Below, piece after piece: positions 34,432-35,455 of a stretch of 35,455 nt of DNA (positions within the stretch are counted from its first letter, which is position 1; each line of letters starts with the position of its first letter). This DNA comes from Kiritimatiellia bacterium (GTDB lineage: Bacteria > Verrucomicrobiota > Kiritimatiellia > JAFGHX01), in NCBI GenBank assembly GCA_016929905.1, contig JAFGHX010000223.1, positions 1 to 35,455 of the forward strand, read 5' to 3'. The position numbers and the translations under genes were made by a program. Under the pieces are notes generated by a model, which made no database searches, was not told the DNA's origin, and saw nothing but the letters and a program-made list of their open reading frames with translations.

Positions 34432-35455
34432 TCAGAATGTCCGCACCTGCACGCGATAGAACCGTTGGGTCGCGTCCAGGGTGTCGGGGACTTCGATCGG
34501 CCCGCCCGTGCCCGGCCGGTTCGTCTCCAGCGGCCGCCATCCGTTGGTGTTGCGCAGGTCGTCGTTGTAGAGGATGTCGTACCAGCGCCCGGTGACGGAG
34601 TCGAAGGACAGCCCGAAGGCGTCGGCGGCCGAGCGCGTTGCCCCGACGACGAAAAGCGAGCCCGGATCCAGCGGATCCGTGCCGGCGACGGCCTCGTCCT
34701 CGTCGCTCATTCCGTCGTTGTCGTCGTCCGGGTCCGCGTCGTCCGGGATGCCGTCCAGGTCGCGGTCCGGCTCCGGGCCCAGCACGGGCCCGTAGCTGGT
34801 GAACGCGCTGTTCGGCGCCACGGTCATGTAGTCGGCCCAGAGCCAGGCCGCGGACCGGACGCAGGCCGCGATCCGCGCCTCGTCCATCACGCCGCGCAAC
34901 AGCTCTCCGCCGTTCGCCTTGTCGCGGCCCAGGTACAGATCGCCCGTCGCCGCCTGAATGCCCGGCTCGTCGAGCGTCTTCACCACGTCCACCTGCGCCC
35001 CGTTCACGTAGAACCGCGTCGCCCCGCTCGCCTGCTCCCACGTCACCGATGCCTGGTACCATCGCCCCGTCTCGAACACGTATCCGGCCGACACGACCCC
35101 GTAGGGCGTCGTGTCCCCGTCGTTCGTGACCCCGTCACTCAGCAAGAGCCACGGGTTCGTGCCCGCCGCGCCGTACCGGAACCGGTACGCCCCGTTGACC
35201 GCCTTCGCCATCAGGTTCTGTGCCAGACTGCCACCGAACGCCCACGGCTTCACCCACGCCGACAACGTCAGATCGCCGGCCACCGCCAGGCTCGCCGAAT
35301 GCGCGACCCGCACATGGTTTGACTCCCCCTCGTGCCACTGCCGGCCGAACCCGGCCACGCCCGCCGCCGGCGCCGTGCCCCCGTTCTCCCCGTCGTTCCC
35401 GTATGCCGAGGAATCGGCCAGCGTCTCGCCCAGGTGCCAGACTCCGGCGAACCCG
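34432..35455 (-). CDS. Partial secreted LamG/TSP3-like protein, 5' end outside the window
   Basis: The frame is open to the window edge; at least 340 residues are visible. The sequence entering from the edge (GVWHLGETLADSSAYGNDG) reads as LamG/DUF2341-type sequence and continues as a LamG domain (LTLSAWVKPW, RFYVNGAQVDV, MDEARIAACVRSAAWLWADY). Then come an Asp-rich TSP3-like stretch (DPDDDNDGMSDEDEAVAGTD) and a C-terminal beta module ending FYRVQVRTF. The last 130 or so residues are very close to those of the protein at 30196-33510 at both protein and DNA level, implying recent duplication or gene conversion. The in-frame GTG at 35358 is internal to the LamG domain, not the start. Confidence 0.9.
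   Translation of the reverse strand, partial: GFAGVWHLGETLADSSAYGNDGENGGTAPAAGVAGFGRQWHEGESNHVRVAHSASLAVAGDLTLSAWVKPWAFGGSLAQNLMAKAVNGAYRFRYGAAGTNPWLLLSDGVTNDGDTTPYGVVSAGYVFETGRWYQASVTWEQASGATRFYVNGAQVDVVKTLDEPGIQAATGDLYLGRDKANGGELLRGVMDEARIAACVRSAAWLWADYMTVAPNSAFTSYGPVLGPEPDRDLDGIPDDADPDDDNDGMSDEDEAVAGTDPLDPGSLFVVGATRSAADAFGLSFDSVTGRWYDILYNDDLRNTNGWRPLETNRPGTGGPIEVPDTLDATQRFYRVQVRTF

Overview
The window is a GC-rich bacterial chromosome segment, most likely from the PVC superphylum (Kiritimatiellota, Lentisphaerota, Verrucomicrobiota or Planctomycetota). That placement is inferred from content: very large secreted multidomain proteins (LamG, CotH, lamin-tail, chitobiase-like, FN3, TSP3-like), an ECF sigma/FecR-LamG pair, an ECF sigma factor with a long membrane-spanning C-terminal extension, a Cys-type sulfatase, and intergenic hairpin repeats. 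I see no tRNA, rRNA, CRISPR array, transposase or phage gene.

Layout. (1) 158-11102, minus strand: ECF sigma factor, then a FecR/LamG membrane protein, then a 2748-residue secreted CotH/lamin-tail protein. The sigma gene and the giant gene share an upstream box CTGTAACG-N13-CGGCTAT, which suggests one autoregulated ECF regulon. (2) 11164-13624: an AraC regulator divergent from a sulfatase. (3) 13830-15175: a small gene overlapping a short, probably internally deleted nucleotidyltransferase, followed by a repeat-rich intergenic stretch. (4) 15176-26696, plus strand: a secreted protein with a probable alpha/alpha-toroid core, then three paralogues made of a carbohydrate-binding-like module plus a TIM-barrel-like glycosidase-type domain. 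The middle paralogue is fused behind an ECF sigma factor and a transmembrane helix. (5) 27075-35455, minus strand, tightly packed: a partial LamG/TSP3 protein, a HEAT-repeat protein, a gingipain-like (clan CD) secreted protein, a secreted membrane-anchored protein of unknown function, an FtsX-type permease and its ABC ATPase.

The most interesting system is region 4. The sigma-fused protein should sit in the inner membrane with its sigma domains in the cytoplasm and a glycosidase-like domain outside. It overlaps the preceding secreted paralogue by an ATGA junction. It has lost the Asn-Glu pair that both secreted paralogues keep in the same strand. The two secreted paralogues share an identical 27-bp upstream element containing GGAAAC, which resembles an ECF -35 box. 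I infer a one-protein glycan sensor and sigma factor controlling its own catalytic relatives. This is a hypothesis from sequence only.

Four secreted proteins in the window (the giant protein, the third paralogue, the protease-like protein and the partial LamG protein) end in a similar module: Asp-rich TSP3-like repeats, then a beta domain finishing in Y-R-x-R/Q-V. This may be a shared C-terminal surface or sorting module.
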